Assembly: GCA_023374045.1 (NCBI GenBank)
Contig: CM041776.1
Location: 316,064,722 to 316,128,721, forward strand
Length of the DNA: 64,000 nucleotides
DNA from: Limonium bicolor
Lineage: Eukaryota > Streptophyta > Magnoliopsida > Caryophyllales > Plumbaginaceae
Direction: 5' to 3'
Positions 10,413 through 21,001 of the stretch are shown here, in pieces (the first letter of the stretch is position 1; each line of letters begins with the position of its first letter). The notes beneath the pieces were generated by a model. That model saw only the letters and a list, made by a program, of their open reading frames with translations, had not been told where the DNA came from and searched no databases. The position numbers and the translations under genes were made by a program.

Positions 10413-13274
10413 TTACGTCCAGCTCTTGAAGTCCTCAACTCCAAGTTGCCTTAACACTATCGGATAAGAATGACCAGGTAAAACCTTAGTCAAAACGTCT
10501 GCCAGCTGCTGCTCTGAGGAAACAAACTGTACTTGAACCAGGCCATCTAATATCTTTTGCCTCACGAAGTGGCAATCCACTTCGATATGCTTCGTCCTCT
10601 CATGGAAGACGGGATTCTTAGCAATGTGAACTGCTGCTTGGCTATCGGACTTAAGTGGTATTGGCCTTATCTCCTTTATACCAAGCTCGTGTAAAAGCCT
10701 TGTCAACCAACTTACTTCTGCCACTGCTTGTCTCAGCGCCCTATATTCTGCCTCTGCAGAAGAAAGAGCAACATTAGTTTGCTTCTTGGATTTCCAAGAC
10801 AAGGCACTTCCTCCTAACTCAATGAAAAAGCCACTAATGGATTTTCTTGAGTTAGGACATCCTGCCCAGTCAGCATCACAATATGCTAACAAATCAAAAT
10901 TGTCAAAATCATTTAACATCAGACCATAATTCAAAGTGCCATTAATATATCTCAAAGCATGTAATGCAGCCTTCATGTGGACATCTGTCGGTTTCTGTAA
11001 AAATTGACTCAGCAATTGCACTGTAAATGATAAGTCAGGTCTAGTATGTGTCAAAAAACTCAGTTTTCCCACTAATCTCCTAAACATCATCGGGTCATCC
11101 AAGACCTGCCCATCTCCTATTAGTAACTTAGTGTTCAGTTCCAAGGGTCCTACTGTTTTCTTCAATTTATCACACCCAAACTCTCTTACCATCTGTTCAC
11201 AGTAACCTCTCTGCATTAAAACCATTCCCTTGCTTGATCTCAGAAACTCTATCCCAAGAAATCTTCCTAGGCAGCCAATATCCTTGACTTTAAATTTCTG
11301 GTCTAGGGAATTCTTAACATGCTGTATCATTTGATTGTCATCACCCGTAAGTAGGATATCGTCTACATAGACAGCTAAAATAGTGATCCCATCTTTAGAG
11401 TTCCTAATGAATAAGGAATAGTCATTTAAGGATTGTTTAAAACCCAAAGAAGTAAGAAAACCACTTAGTTTCTCATGCCATTGTCTTGACGATTGTTTCA
11501 AACCATAAAGTGATTTCTGCAATCTACAAACTTTTCCCTTACCATCTGTTTCGTATCCTAGGGGCAAGTCCATGTACACCTCTTCAAACAAATCCCCATG
11601 CAAAAAGGCATTATTAATATCTAGCTGACTTATTGCCCATTTTCTTTTGACAGCAAGGATAACAATGGCCCTAATGGTAGTAAACTTCACCACCGGAGAG
11701 AATGTTTCCAAATAATCTATGCCATATTTTTGATTATAACCCTTAGCTACAAGGCGAGCCTTGTACCTCTCAAGAGTTCCATCTGCTTTGTATTTGATTT
11801 TATAGACCCATTTTGAACCAATGGGTCGTTTTCCCTTAGGGCAGTCTACAATGATCCAAGTATTATTCTTTTCTAAGGCAGCTATTTCTTCTTTCATTGC
11901 CCTTACCCAGTTCTCATTTTCCACAGCTTCATAGTAGTCATTTGGTTCAGTTTCATTTGCTACTCTAGTAGAGCAAGAAACAGAATGTATATTCATTTTG
12001 TCTTTCAAATTAAAAGCACTACTATCTACAAACAGGGCTAGAGTAGGTTCATTCAAGGTAATATTGCATACATGACTACTATTAGACTGAGATGCTTGCT
12101 GCAATTGAAGTCTATGAAATAGTAAGGATGAGAAAGGATCAGTAGACTTCCCTTGTTTGTGATGTGTTGCATTCCCCAGCTGATAGTCCTCTAAGTACTT
12201 TGGCACTTGTCTAACTCTTGTGGACCTTCTAGGTCCCATGTTCTCTTGCCCATCTGTCGCTTCTCTTTGTTCTTCATCAGCATTTTCTTCCTCTGTTTGT
12301 CCCTGCTGCATTCTATGTTCGTTGCTGGACATCTCAAAAAACTGATTAGTTTGATTCATAAGATCATCATCATCATCAAGGGGTACAGTCAGGGGATGTT
12401 CAGTATTAGAGGTTTCTGTATGATTGTCCTGTTTGGATGTATTATCAGAGGCCTTTGTAGGAGCTGGCCCTCTATAAGGAAAAATATTCTCATAAAACTG
12501 AACATCTCTATTGATAATAATCCTTTTATTATCTAGATCAAATAATTTGTATCCTTTTTTGTTTGCAGGATACCCGATGAAGATGCACTTTACTGATTTA
12601 GGTGAAAACTTGTTATGCACAGGTGAATTAATATGGGCAAAAGCAAGACATCCAAAACACTTAAGACTATGATAATCAGGCTGCCTTTCATACAACACAT
12701 GGTAAGGACTTTTCCCTTCAAGGACATCCAATGGCATTCTATTTATCAAATATACAGCAGTTAGAACACTTTCTCCCCAAAAAGACATTGGCAAATTGGA
12801 ATGAAACATTAAACCTCTTGCTGTTTCAAGTATATGCCTATGTTTCCTTTCCACAATCCCATTTTGCTGGGGGGTATAAGCACATGACATTTGGTGTTGT
12901 ATTCCCTTGCTCCTATAGTAGTCTATTCCTTGGTTAGAAGAACCAAGTTCGTGAGCATTATCTGTTTTGATTTTCTTTTTGAATTGGACTTCTACCATTT
13001 CTACAAACTGTTTAATAACATTGAAGCAATCAGATTTTTGTGCTACAAGGTGTATCCAGGTGGCACGGGACATGTCATCAACAAATGTCAAGAAATATGC
13101 AAAATTATCATGTGTCTTTGTCCCATACGGGCCCCATAAATCAATGTGAATCATCTGAAATATTTCTTTTGTTTTAATGGTGCTCTGTGGAAAAGGAAGT
13201 CTGTGGCTCTTTGCCTTACAACAAGGTTCACAAACAAATTGTCTATTTGCTAAATGTCTTTCAAAGAGATGCAT
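10413..13274 (-). CDS. Copia pol: integrase, reverse transcriptase, RNase H
   Basis: A 953-codon open frame without internal stops. The integrase core has the expected acidic triad near residues 45 (IHIDLWGP), 105 (KTDNAHE) and 142 (GIVERKHR). RT starts near 480 (GSKWVYKIKYKADG) and contains the catalytic YVDD at ~636-639. RNase H has AYCDADWAG at ~797-805 and SSAEAEYRAL at ~838-847. It ends with the copia tail (LADVLTKVLPG). The frame starts only in the zinc-binding end of the pre-integrase region (CEPCCKAKSHRLPF); the preceding ~100 residues normally present are missing, and it is out of frame with gag. Enzymatic motifs look intact, but without fusion to gag-protease translation is doubtful. 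Confidence 0.93.
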   Translation of the reverse strand: MHLFERHLANRQFVCEPCCKAKSHRLPFPQSTIKTKEIFQMIHIDLWGPYGTKTHDNFAYFLTFVDDMSRATWIHLVAQKSDCFNVIKQFVEMVEVQFKKKIKTDNAHELGSSNQGIDYYRSKGIQHQMSCAYTPQQNGIVERKHRHILETARGLMFHSNLPMSFWGESVLTAVYLINRMPLDVLEGKSPYHVLYERQPDYHSLKCFGCLAFAHINSPVHNKFSPKSVKCIFIGYPANKKGYKLFDLDNKRIIINRDVQFYENIFPYRGPAPTKASDNTSKQDNHTETSNTEHPLTVPLDDDDDLMNQTNQFFEMSSNEHRMQQGQTEEENADEEQREATDGQENMGPRRSTRVRQVPKYLEDYQLGNATHHKQGKSTDPFSSLLFHRLQLQQASQSNSSHVCNITLNEPTLALFVDSSAFNLKDKMNIHSVSCSTRVANETEPNDYYEAVENENWVRAMKEEIAALEKNNTWIIVDCPKGKRPIGSKWVYKIKYKADGTLERYKARLVAKGYNQKYGIDYLETFSPVVKFTTIRAIVILAVKRKWAISQLDINNAFLHGDLFEEVYMDLPLGYETDGKGKVCRLQKSLYGLKQSSRQWHEKLSGFLTSLGFKQSLNDYSLFIRNSKDGITILAVYVDDILLTGDDNQMIQHVKNSLDQKFKVKDIGCLGRFLGIEFLRSSKGMVLMQRGYCEQMVREFGCDKLKKTVGPLELNTKLLIGDGQVLDDPMMFRRLVGKLSFLTHTRPDLSFTVQLLSQFLQKPTDVHMKAALHALRYINGTLNYGLMLNDFDNFDLLAYCDADWAGCPNSRKSISGFFIELGGSALSWKSKKQTNVALSSAEAEYRALRQAVAEVSWLTRLLHELGIKEIRPIPLKSDSQAAVHIAKNPVFHERTKHIEVDCHFVRQKILDGLVQVQFVSSEQQLADVLTKVLPGHSYPIVLRQLGVEDFKSWT

Positions 13275-15087
13275 TTTCTTTAATTTGGATAGAGATTAGG
13301 TTGAATTTAAATTTAGGGACAAATAGGACATCCTTGAGCATCAGACTATTATTAATCTTGACATTGCCTATGATTTTAACCTCTTGGGGATGGCCATCGG
13401 GCATTCCTACTGTGTGTACACCATCTAAGGGTTTATGGCTAGAAAACATTCGAAAGTCACAGCACATATGTTCTGTGGCCCCGCTGTCTAAAATCCATTT
13501 GTTTGACAGACGTTCTTGACTCTCTGTTATGTTCATGATCAGTTTTGGTCTATTTGGAATATGCAATGCAGAAAGAGTCACAACACTGAACATCTCCCTA
13601 GGGTTAGCTAAGGGTTTTTCCACTTCACATGCACTATTACAGTCATGAACATCCATTGCAAAAACAGGATAATAAGAAGAGCCAGTCACACACACGGGAT
13701 CAGGTGTTTTTAGCTGAGAAGTATAATTACAGTCATGAATATTTGCCAGAAAGCCAGAGGAGTTAATCATACATGGAGAATCAGATAATTTGCGTTGAAT
13801 TGGATAATTATAGTCGTGAATATTCACTAGGCATCCAGAAAAACAAGAGGAATCAGTCGAGCGTTCAGGAGTAGTTAATTTTATCTTAGATTGATAATTA
13901 TCGTTATGAGTATCTGCTAAATATTTAGAGATGCAAGCAGAGTGCGACAAAGCAGTATTAGTTAGGGATTCAGAGTTAGCCTGTTTTGTACCGACGAAAC
14001 CGCAGGTTGCTCCCCCTTGCTCATTCGCAGCTTGATTCTTTGCGAATTGAGATAATAGCTGATTCACTTGCTCCAGCGTAAACCGATTCTGGCCATGTTC
14101 TTGTGTGTTCGCTGTCTGAGCATCTGCGGTCTGGGATTCCGCACTTGCAGCGATGTTCCTTTTGCCTTTCTTCCAAGATGGAGGGTAACCATGCAGTTGG
14201 TAGCATTTGTCCACGGTATGGCCATTTTTCTCGCAGTGAGTACAGAACAGGCTAGGTCTTCGTCCTTCTCTTGGTTGTCCAAATCTGCCCCCTTTCTTGG
14301 ATGAGTCAACCGCAAAGGAAAGGGTTGCCTCCCCTTTGTTCGCTGAGCAAACATTCTTCTGTCGTTCCTCTTGCACCAGAAGCGAATAGACCTGCGCCAT
14401 GGAAGGGAGTGGCGACATCATGAGGATATTTCCTCTTACAATAGAAAACTTGTCGGAGAGCCCCATCAAGAATTGAACCAATCTCTGCCTCCTAAAGATT
14501 TCCTTGTAACCTTTATCTGCTTCGCATGTGCAGTCAGGGATTTCTTGTGACGAGTCTAACTCATCCCATAGCTTCTTGATTCGGGTGTAATATTCCCTAA
14601 CAGTGTCTCCTTCCTGCTTGGTCTCGATAAGTCTCTGGTGGAGGGAGTAAATCTGCGCAGCATTGGATTCTTCGAAGCGCGAGGCTAACTCTTCCCAGAT
14701 CCGAGCAGCTGTCTTGTAGTAGAGAACTGTGTCCGCAATATCTTTTGCAAGACCCGACAAAAGCCAAGAAATGACCATTGAGTTGCATCGATCCCAAGCT
14801 CTTGCTTTGGAATCTGAATCTGTTGGGCGTGGGAAAGTTCCTTCAGCATAGCAGAGCTTATTCTTCGCTGATAGTGCGATGATCATCGCCTGCTTCCAAG
14901 ATCAGAACCCTGGACCGCCCTCAAATTTACCGGCTAAAAGCGACCCGGGACTTTCCGAGTTCGCCAGAAATAGTGGGTCTGAGTTATCCACCGCGACGGT
15001 TTGAATGACGACTCTCTCTCCTTCTCCGGTTTCTCCCGTGCCTTTCCCTTTCCCAGTTTCTGGAATTTCTGGTTGTTTGTCATCCAT
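13261..15087 (-). pseudogene. Copia gag-protease with one stop
   Basis: Start codon at 15087. The frame is interrupted once by TGA at 14902-14904, inside the F..SW motif near the start of the gag domain, then stays open to 13261. Gag features: SDPLFLANSESPG near the N-terminus, a UBN2-type gag domain (NSMVISWLLS, IWEELASRF), and a zinc knuckle FCTHCEKNGHTVDKC (C-x2-C-x4-H-x4-C). The protease has WILDSGATEHM and ends at FKFNLISI. Between knuckle and protease lies a four-fold repeated segment (13590-13930). The 3' end overlaps the pol frame by 14 bases in another frame, because the gag-pre-integrase region is deleted. Confidence 0.88.
13590..13930 (-). repeat. Four-copy ~28-residue repeat inside copia gag
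   Basis: On the coding strand the motif H-(N/D)-x-N-(Y/S) recurs four times, at about 13897, 13807, 13725 and 13636. Each copy is followed by a K-rich, T/P-containing stretch, and spacings are 82-90 bases. The unit is visible at both DNA and protein level. Its function is unknown; it lies in the normally variable spacer between zinc knuckle and protease. Confidence 0.75.
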
Positions 15088-15143
15088 GGTTGCGCTTCTG
15101 TACTACTGTTCTTCGATTGAGAATCGCCCGTTTGCCGAACAAG

Positions 15144-15155
15144 GCTCTGATACCA
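15144..15155 (-). other. Copia primer-binding site
   Basis: Minus-strand TGGTATCAGAGC directly follows the 5' LTR and is complementary to the 3' end of plant initiator methionine tRNA. It primes minus-strand DNA synthesis. Confidence 0.92.
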
Positions 15156-15413
15156 TGAAAAAATACCTCAATCGATTAAAGATTATTGCAGAAACAGCAA
15201 CAATGTCGAATCCAAGTGGAAGGATTGAACAATCCAGAAAGAAAGGGAAAGAAGGAAGTCGGGTGTCTCACAGAGAACCGAGAAAGGGGAAGACCTAAAA
15301 GGTCAAATGAAAAGAGCTAAATCAAAAAACCCGTACATCTCTTATGACTATATACATATATAATATAGACACTTGCGAACATAATGACTAGCCTACCCTT
15401 GACTATCTTAACA
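15156..15413 (-). repeat. Copia 5' LTR
   Basis: 258-bp partner of 10077-10336. It differs by three substitutions near the plus-strand start and one AT dinucleotide in a TA-rich run. The CCAGG duplication follows it at 15414-15418. Confidence 0.95.
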
Positions 15414-15905
15414 CCAGGTCGTCATTTCAGATTGCTAATATAAGCATTCTACCAAGATAATGCGAGTTGAGTGAGTTTGAGGTAGGCGAGTGAAACTTTC
15501 TCATGATTCCGCAGACCATACAAAGTAAAGTAAGTTTCCAACTGATCAATCCAGATGTCGAGTTCTTCCACCTCGGAATCAGATGCAATTTCCTTTTCAG
15601 AAGTCAGCCGAGTATGGGGAATTTTGGTGCAGCGTGATGGTGTGTGGTCTAACTGTTGTTTTTGTAGCAATTTCATCATCATTGCCACTGCTCTATGAGC
15701 TTTTCTACTTTCGCGGTCAGATTGAATTCCTCACCTCCTTCTTTCGGTGAAGCATAAGAGAAGCTCTTGACGCAAATTTGCGGTGCTGCGTCAAGTTTGA
15801 CAATGTCACTTTTCTCTATTGATATTGTGATTTTATAAGGAAGAGGCATAATTTTCTTTTATTTTATTGTTTTTTTTATCTCAAGTTTTGGGTAGCTTTG
15901 ATACC
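15414..15905 (-). pseudogene. Gypsy gag fragment with primer-binding site
   Basis: The minus-strand frame (15688-15449) contains ELDIWIDQLETYFTLYGLRNHEKVSLAYLKL, the start of a gypsy retrotransposon gag domain. Upstream, minus-strand AGGTATCAAAGC (15894-15905) resembles the initiator-Met primer site with two mismatches. This marks the end of the 5' LTR near 15906. This is the 5' end of the element whose other pieces are at 6949-7201, 7581-7640 and 9533-10076. Confidence 0.72.
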
Positions 15906-18123
15906 TACCAAATTGATCCGTGGAGGATTTGATTTTGTTTCATTTTTGTCTGCTTCTTAGGAGAGAAGCGTAATGAAGTAGAAAAACGCAAATATAACCT
16001 GTCTTTTCTTTCATTTATGTCCTATCTCTCCAATAATAGGGTCCAATAAATACAAGTCATGGCCTTAAAAATTGTAATTTGTAAGTACTTCATCCAGCCG
16101 TTAGGGTGATTATTAAAACAAAATCAATTATACAGCCATTAGGGCTGATTATTGAAACAAAATCAATTATACCGGCCATCCTTATTTTTAGGAGCTACTT
16201 TATTACCTAACTCTAAAGAAACAAAGACTAGTAAGTCCATAATTAGATAACAAAACGATGAATTAACTGATTTCATTAAATCCTTTTTGTCCTCTAATCA
16301 CTTTTAGCTGCCGAAGTTTTTGCCGGACCACCGCTGCTGCCGCCATCAGACCACTGCGAACCACCGTTGGAAAAATTTACGGTGAGTTTTTTCAAAAGAA
16401 AATTACCAAGTAATAGATCTTGGTGTAGTGATTATGAATCTTGTGTTTGTTATTTTCAAATATAATTTTATTTGGGCTAGAATTACAAAAAAATATGAAA
16501 AAAAAAAAGCTTCCAAAACGTCAAAAATGACTTTGTAACAATAATATATTTGTCGAATTATGTTAATGCTAGATCACAATTTGTCAGATTTATGTTAATG
16601 AGGTATGCTTCCATTCGTGAGCATTTTTCTCACGGTTTCTTCATATTCGTAAATATTCTTCTCAAGATTTCTCCATATTCGTGGACAATTTTCTCACGAT
16701 TTATCCATGATTTACTTGAGAGATGTGCACCGTTTTTTATACACTCTAAGTCGAAAGAAAAATGATTCCACAACCCAAATGCTAGAGTATAAAGAAACAA
16801 AGAAAATCAAGTGGCAAGCTATTGTTGATGAGGTGACACAATCAGACGATCCGACAATGATGGCGAGATGTTACAGTTACTTCCACATTTTCATTCATCC
16901 GGATCTATCATGTTATTTAGAAGAGTCTCTAGAGCAACAAGAGATTAGCAGGCTTCTAGGGATGTCCATACCAAAATGTTGGGAACCTTTCTGTTAGGAG
17001 TGTAACCAACCTCAGGTGAGTTAATCCACAGAAGCACCGTCTAGTGCAAGATCCTTTAACACAGGATCATCAGCTTCTGGATGCTTCATATCTATGGTTA
17101 CCATTCCGTATATGGGGGAGTTCCAACCCAATTTATTTCACTATATCTCTGGATATATTTATTTCCTTGGAGATTGAAACTATGGGTTCAAATTAGTAGT
17201 TGACTTGTATATTAACTAGGATAGGTTAATACAAGTACGTAAAACGATATACACTAATATGAAGTATACATAATCTGTGAAATATTCTTACCAGGCTTGT
17301 TAGTCGCTACTCAATACACCTATATAATAGTGTTATACTTTACTCTTTTTGAGAATGCTGGAAGTGGTACATACGTAACTTCCAATCGAAGGTCACAAAA
17401 ACCATGGTCTTCCAAGAGGACAGATCCACATTGGAGTTTGTCGCGAGATTCGTTTTATTAGGTTTTGTATGACACGAAATTCTTTACTTTCCACCATCTA
17501 TCCATAGTGGTTTCATTACAAAAATCTAAACACTGCTGCAAATTGGATTCATCTATTACACTAACATTAGAATAGTGGACCATAAAGATGTTATAATAAT
17601 TTCCACTCAAATATGTGCTTGTAATATGTTATGTAAATTTAATTATGAGCAAGAATGTTCTCAAAATGAGTGTTTTAGCTCTTGAAGGTGTCAATTATGA
17701 TTATTATTTTTTAAGAAAAAAGCTACACCACCTCATTTCAACATATTTCAAATAGTTTGGTGAAATAAAAAAAATTATACGACAACTAGTAAAATTCATT
17801 ATTCATCAACTATGAACTTCTTAATTGACCATCGAACATCATTTTTAAAAAAAATTACAGCGATGTGTACTGTATTAGCAACCCCTAATATATTTCTTAT
17901 TTTTAAATCAATAAATCTACTTAAAAATGAACTAAACCCGAAAAACCGAACCATATCGAATCGACCCGAACTCAAATCTCAACCGAAAACCATAACTAAA
18001 TCATATTATTGTATAACAAGAAATAAACCATAATCCACAACCATCCAAACCAAAATTAACCAAAGCAAAGTCACTAATAGCTCGACGATGACCCCAAATT
18101 TTAAGTGACCCAAATGAATATAT
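15906..18123. other. Decayed gypsy LTR region and unassigned sequence
   Basis: The first few hundred bases may be the gypsy 5' LTR; they contain a duplicated AGCCRTTAGGG..TGATTATT..AACAAAATCAATTATA unit near 16095-16170. An open frame at 16707-16997 (96 codons, plus strand) has no domain I recognise and no supporting context. A run of CCGAAC/ACCGAA words at 17930-18000 resembles sub-terminal hAT sequence. No gene can be supported. Confidence 0.35.
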
Positions 18124-18132
18124 TACATTCAA

Positions 18133-18543
18133 GGGAAAATTCACGATATACCCTTGTTTTCTTTAGTAATTCACAATATACCCCTGTGATTTTCATAATT
18201 CAACTTTAAACATGCTTAAATGTTGTCCAAAATTGATGAAACTTTACATGGACGATGCTAAAGTGTTATATTTTGATCCAATATCAAATTTGAAATTTTT
18301 TAAGCTCACATGTGACCTGTGGGACCCAATGAATATGTGACTGTTCATTGGGTCCCACAGGTCACATGTGAGCTTAAAACTTTAAATTTGATATTAGAAT
18401 CAAAATATAACACTTTAGCATTGTCCATGTAAAATTTCATCAATTTTGGACAACATTTAAGCATGTTTAAAGTTAAATTACTAAAATCACAGGGATATAT
18501 TATGAATTACGAAAGAAAACAGGGATATCTGGTGAATTTTCCC
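18133..18543. mobile_element. Foldback MITE with 200-bp arms (Mutator-type, 9-bp TSD)
   Basis: A near-perfect inverted repeat: left arm 18133-18333, spacer 18334-18343, right arm 18344-18543. The ends are GGGAAAATTCAC and its complement. An exact 9-bp duplication TACATTCAA lies at 18124-18132 and 18544-18552. Long terminal inverted repeats with a 9-bp duplication are the Mutator-like signature. There is no coding sequence. The transcript would fold into a ~200-bp hairpin, a potential small-RNA source. Confidence 0.93.
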
Positions 18544-19037
18544 TACATTCAATTATAACACATGGGGAGCATAAAACAAAACACGCCCAATAAAAGTAAT
18601 TATAGATTGATATGTTCCTTATGTTTTTCTTGATTAGTAATTTTTTTTAAGCAATGATGAACCCTTCACCTCCTTAACACAAAATCAGTAAAAGGTGAGC
18701 AATAAACTTATATTTGTACCAAGTTGAGGCAAATAATGGCAGCACGCAACCATCATACAGAATCTAAAGCTGATACAGTCGGCAGGAAGTTCCATGGCAC
18801 TATCTGCTGAATACCCAATTCAAAGTCAGATCAGACAAGATCAGGTTTTTAGCAGTTTCAGTAGCACAGCAGTAACATCTATCATACAAGAACATGTCTA
18901 ACGAGCCCTGCCAAAATCGGCCTCATTCTCAAGTCTAAGAAAAAACACATAACAATCTGTATCTTGAGGGATCCCTGACGTTATTTTCTTCCCTAACTAC
19001 GTGACATGGCAATAAGGTTTCAATTTCTAAAAGAATT

Positions 19038-20113
19038 TCAGGGGAGTATCTTTCGCCTCCGACGAGGAGTCTCTCTCTTCACATACATCTTTTCCCTTTC
19101 ATTCAGAGGTCTGGTGGATAAATTTGGTTGGCTCACGAATTTCCAACCACCGCCACGCCTTCCTCTTGCCCCCAGCTTCTCCACTGTGATATTCCATCCT
19201 TCCTTTGGTCGTCTCCTGCTCTACATTGCACTTTGACTTCTCCCTTCATCTTCGTATTGTTGAAATTCATCCTCTGAACAAATTCTTCATACAGCATATC
19301 ATCTTCCCTCTTTGATATCTCATAGTGAACTTCATCTGGGTCCCATTTGGTACCATCCCAACCCCCAGCATGACCTTAAAGTCAGGCTTGTAGGGGGGAG
19401 TATGCCACATGAAACTCTGTCATGTGATCGGAAGAATTCAGGGAATGAGTCAAGCAAGAGCTCAACAAAATCATCTAACTGATGTCCAAGTTTCTTCTCC
19501 TCAAGTTCCTTTAACCGAAGAATGGCATGGACTCTCTGCCTCATAATACGATAATCTTTGGCTAACTTCTCGACAGTAAAGACCTCAGGATTCTCCTTGC
19601 GCAATCGATACATCTCAGCCTTCTCAGAGTCCTTCAATAAGAGCCCCTTGCACCAGGCTCCTCCACCTGCTGAATTAAGACATTAATCTCTTCCAACCTA
19701 GCATCCCATCCATCAACAAAAGCAGAATCTCGTTTATTATCTTTCTCAACTTCAGCCCAAAAATCCTCCTCCGGAACATCAAATTTGCTAAGGTCTAGTG
19801 ACTGAGATTGTGAGTGAGCTATTGTACTAACTGATGACTCTGTAGGAGCAGCTCGATGACCAACAGCCTCTCCATCAAAGTGATCTTCGGTCAAACCAGT
19901 GGACCATGAAGAAACTGAATCCCAGCTAAAATCATCAGAAGACCCCTCTGGTTTAGTACCCCAACCACCATTCTCATTTCCACCGCTCTGAGAACTCCCA
20001 GAAAAAAATCTAGCATTCGGAAACCTGGCATGTGATGACAAAACAGCACCTCTGATATATCTCAAAGCATTGGCATTGTGGGTCTGAGATATTACACGCT
20101 GGATGAATTGCAT
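19038..20113 (-). pseudogene. Mitochondrial Bot1p/mitoribosome-associated protein gene, frame-broken
   Basis: Minus-strand coding from ATG at 20111-20113 to TGA at 19038-19040, in at least three frames. Segment 1 (159 codons) begins with an R/S-rich N-terminus like a mitochondrial presequence (MQFIQRVISQT..RFFSGSS) and contains FDVPEEDFWAEVE. It breaks at 19636-19640, where one T appears to be missing after GSY. Segment 2 has KDSEKAEMYRLRKENPEVFTVEKLAKDYRI and FPEFFRSHDR. It breaks again near 19400; then DGTKWDPDEVHYEIS and FVQRMNF follow, with a further break near 19225 and a basic tail MYVKRETPRRRRK. My family assignment is from memory of plant homologues and is tentative. A plausible 5' UTR intron upstream argues against a processed copy. 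The lesions could be real decay or sequencing errors. Confidence 0.55.
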
Positions 20114-20145
20114 TGTATAAGCTCGTAGCCTCCAAAGCCTTTAAG

Positions 20146-21001
20146 CTGTGACTTTGGTTTCAGAAACAGCCGAAGAATCAGACAACACTAATTTCAAACA
20201 CTACAATTTCATCATCAATGATTTATCTGTTGCACTGAAGATCTTAACAAATGAATCCCAGAAAACTAAGGAGCTTGAGAGAGGACGAAAGACAAAGTTC
20301 GTGCAGATGCCTGTTGTGAACATATTTACAAAGACATCTGCAACAATTCAGAAGGAAAACAAAGTATATTGGAAGTTACAATCACATTGAAATATACGTG
20401 TATGAAGGAACTCCATCCAAAGCACATATTTACTTGTAATGTAAATACAAACAAGATGACCATTCAACAACTTTGGCACAGCAGCTTTAACAGTGTTGTT
20501 AAGTGGCACCAATGGTGCCACCATGGGACTATTGCATTACGGGAAATATAGCAACCAACATAAGTGCCGCTGCTTCTAGCAAATATGATACTACTACCCG
20601 ACATTAAAACAAAAGGTACTTGTTCCATCTAGTTTGAAAGAAAGCAGACGTTCCAAACCCAGCTCATAGAGAGAAAATTCAGCTCACTGTAAGAAGCCAC
20701 TATATTATCTGAAAACTTACTAAAAACGATCCAAAAGATCGTAAGGAAGAGGCAGAGAATCGCTATCATGACAAGTTGGCACTTCACCGTGATTTTGAAA
20801 TACAAAAAAGTCGTAAGAAATCATGGCCCAGCTGTTACTACCTACTGTTTGTTGATGAAATCAAATGCAATGCAGAGTATGACTTTCGTAGTGGCGAGTG
20901 AAGTAGCAATGAAGAACACCCAAAGTCTGTTTTATCAGCACAAAAAAGATGAGGAGATCATCCTTCACTCCAGCTAGCAAGGAAATTAACAGAAGTCTTA
21001 C
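20146..21001 (-). other. Putative 5' UTR intron of the mitochondrial-protein gene
   Basis: On the minus strand, a donor CAATCG/GTAAGA at 21002/21001 and an acceptor GTCACAG/CTTAAA at 20146/20145 frame an 856-bp intron. The acceptor lies 32 bases before the start codon. The leader exon (21002 to ~21115) is GC-richer than its surroundings. Inferred from splice-site matches only. Confidence 0.4.

Larger units (their letters stand above)
10077..15413 (-). mobile_element. Ty1/copia retrotransposon, young, nearly complete
   Basis: A 5.3-kb minus-strand element with TG...CA LTRs at 10077-10336 (260 bp) and 15156-15413 (258 bp). The LTRs differ by three substitutions and one 2-bp indel. A perfect 5-bp target duplication CCAGG lies at 10072-10076 and 15414-15418. 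The primer site (15144-15155, minus strand TGGTATCAGAGC) is complementary to initiator Met tRNA and abuts the 5' LTR. The polypurine tract is GAGGGGGAC at 10337-10345. It encodes gag-protease and integrase-RT-RNase H in copia order. It is inserted in a gypsy remnant. One stop in gag and a deletion/frame change at 13261-13300 make it defective. Confidence 0.96.

Noticed and set aside
12207..13519. Plus-strand ORFs of 60-110 codons
   Set aside because: They are antisense to the copia pol frame and carry no domain.
16707..16997. 96-codon ORF as a gene
   Set aside because: No recognised family, no neighbouring exons and poor context; kept only as an unassigned open frame.
18641..20113. Processed (retroposed) pseudogene with a poly(A) at 18641-18648
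   Set aside because: A matching splice donor and acceptor in the upstream leader suggest an original, spliced gene. The A-run is short, and a TTGATTAGTA match at 21123 is too weak as a target duplication.
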